The translations under genes were made by a program, and so were the position numbers. A stretch of DNA of 5,230 nt from Acidobacteriota bacterium (GTDB lineage: Bacteria > Acidobacteriota > Terriglobia > UBA7540), in NCBI GenBank assembly GCA_003165615.1, contig PLWR01000262.1, forward strand, positions 1-5,230, read 5' to 3'. Each line of letters starts with the position of its first letter. The stretch's first letter is position 1. Below the pieces are notes generated by a model. That model searched no databases, had not been told where the DNA came from, and saw nothing but the letters and a program-made list of their open reading frames with translations. This document shows, in pieces, positions 4,735-5,230 of this stretch.

Positions 4735-4763
4735 ATTCTGGAGTGCAGTCGTGGGTTTGTCAA
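4735..4763 (-). promoter_or_regulatory. Sigma70-type promoter of mrp
   Basis: On the minus strand a perfect TTGACA (4758-4763) is followed after exactly 17 bp by CAGAAT (4735-4740), which matches 4 of 6 consensus bases. The start would fall near 4728, giving a leader of about 35 nt that contains the GGAGA ribosome binding site. This is the best promoter match in the window. Confidence 0.65.
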
Positions 4764-5230
4764 ACGGCGGTTGCGCCCCGGCCCTCGCTCCGATTCTCAC
4801 GGCGCCGGCGCATTTTCAATACACCACGACGACATCCTTGCCGTATCGTGCGTCGAGGACGGGCCTCAGGACGACAGTATTGGACATCCGTTCTCTTCGC
4901 CGAGTTTCTGCGCATCATGGGCAGCCCCAAGGCTGTCAATGCTCAGGATGACAGCGCTTACGACTTCTCCCGCACCTTCTTTCGCTCCACCGAATCCGCA
5001 GACCATTATTCTACACCCGCCACCAGCCGCTCTCGGAGAGCCAGCGCTGGGGGCGCCAATAAGGATTCGCCGGCCATCTTTGGCAGACGCGCCGTTAGAT
5101 GCCGCTCGCTGCTGCCCAACTTTGACATTTTGTCCGACATCCCCGGTCGCGAGCCCCAAAATTCAATTTGGTTCACTTCTTGCTGCGAACCTGAGCTTCG
5201 TGAGGTGCCCAGGGTGAATTTGTTCAATCC
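4764..5230. other. Gene-poor right end
   Basis: Open frames occur on both strands but none has a recognisable family, a good ribosome binding site or protein-like composition. A minus-strand frame is open from the right edge to a TAA at 5006-5008 and could be the tail of a gene beginning outside the window. Its roughly 73 residues (ending RERLVAGVE) match nothing I know. Short palindromes cluster at 5029-5057: GCTCTC/GAGAGC, CCAGCGCTGG and GGCGCC. Two copies of a TGTCATCCTGAGC-like motif are listed separately. Confidence 0.45.
4864..4953. repeat. Two copies of a TGTCATCCTGAG-type dispersed motif
   Basis: CCTCAGGACGACA (4864-4876) and GCTCAGGATGACA (4941-4953) are direct repeats agreeing at 11 of 13 bases; on the minus strand they read TGTCRTCCTGAGS. 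I recall that strings starting TGTCATCCTGAGCGAAGC are frequent in Acidobacteriota spacers, but this is unverified. Only the core is present here. Confidence 0.45.

Noticed and set aside
4037..4951. 304-codon plus-strand frame opposite mrp
   Set aside because: Its His/Arg-rich composition is typical of the reverse of a GC-rich gene, and the Mrp reading explains the same DNA fully.
4705..5217. 170-codon plus-strand frame at the right end
   Set aside because: Low-complexity Pro/Ser/Ala composition, no ribosome binding site, overlaps the good mrp promoter; likely random openness in GC-rich DNA.

Overview
The window looks like a piece of a moderately GC-rich (about 58-60% by eye) bacterial chromosome. 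The best taxonomic guess is Acidobacteriota, resting on recalled features and not on any search: the intergenic repeats (GTCCGTN-type heptads, TCATTTGATCATTGAAAGATTG-like strings, TGTCATCCTGAG motifs), the DUF971/Mrp pairing and the style of the small helix-turn-helix-like protein. The genes are mostly housekeeping types, while the spacers between them are unusually rich in repeats.

Layout. 1-271 (minus) is the N-terminal part of a DNA methyltransferase cut by the left edge. 272-699 has no gene; it holds a strong stem-loop (466-500), an array of 13-bp repeats (536-600) and a probable tRNA promoter. 700-775 is tRNA-Lys(CTT) with an encoded CCA. 882-1526 (plus) is a UlaG-like metallo-beta-lactamase-fold hydrolase with a perfect TATAAT box upstream. 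1547-2012 is a spacer of heptanucleotide repeats interrupted at 1631-1948 by a compact element with 16-bp terminal inverted repeats and an exact 8-bp flanking duplication. That element carries a single 75-residue gene. 2013-4693 holds three minus-strand genes, read right to left: the Mrp/ApbC Fe-S carrier ATPase, a DUF971 protein and a secreted seven-bladed YVTN/YncE-like beta-propeller. 4764-5230 has no convincing gene.

How the genes relate. Mrp and DUF971 very probably act together in Fe-S cluster delivery, since the two domains are fused in plant HCF101. Mrp has a good sigma70-type promoter (TTGACA, 17 bp, CAGAAT). The propeller gene lies in the same direction but has its own likely promoter (TTGAAG, 17 bp, TAGAAT) overlapping the DUF971 stop codon, so it may be an independent unit.

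The most interesting part is the small element at 1631-1948. Removing it together with one copy of the 8-bp duplication restores an unbroken heptad of the surrounding repeat, so the insertion history can be read directly from the sequence.
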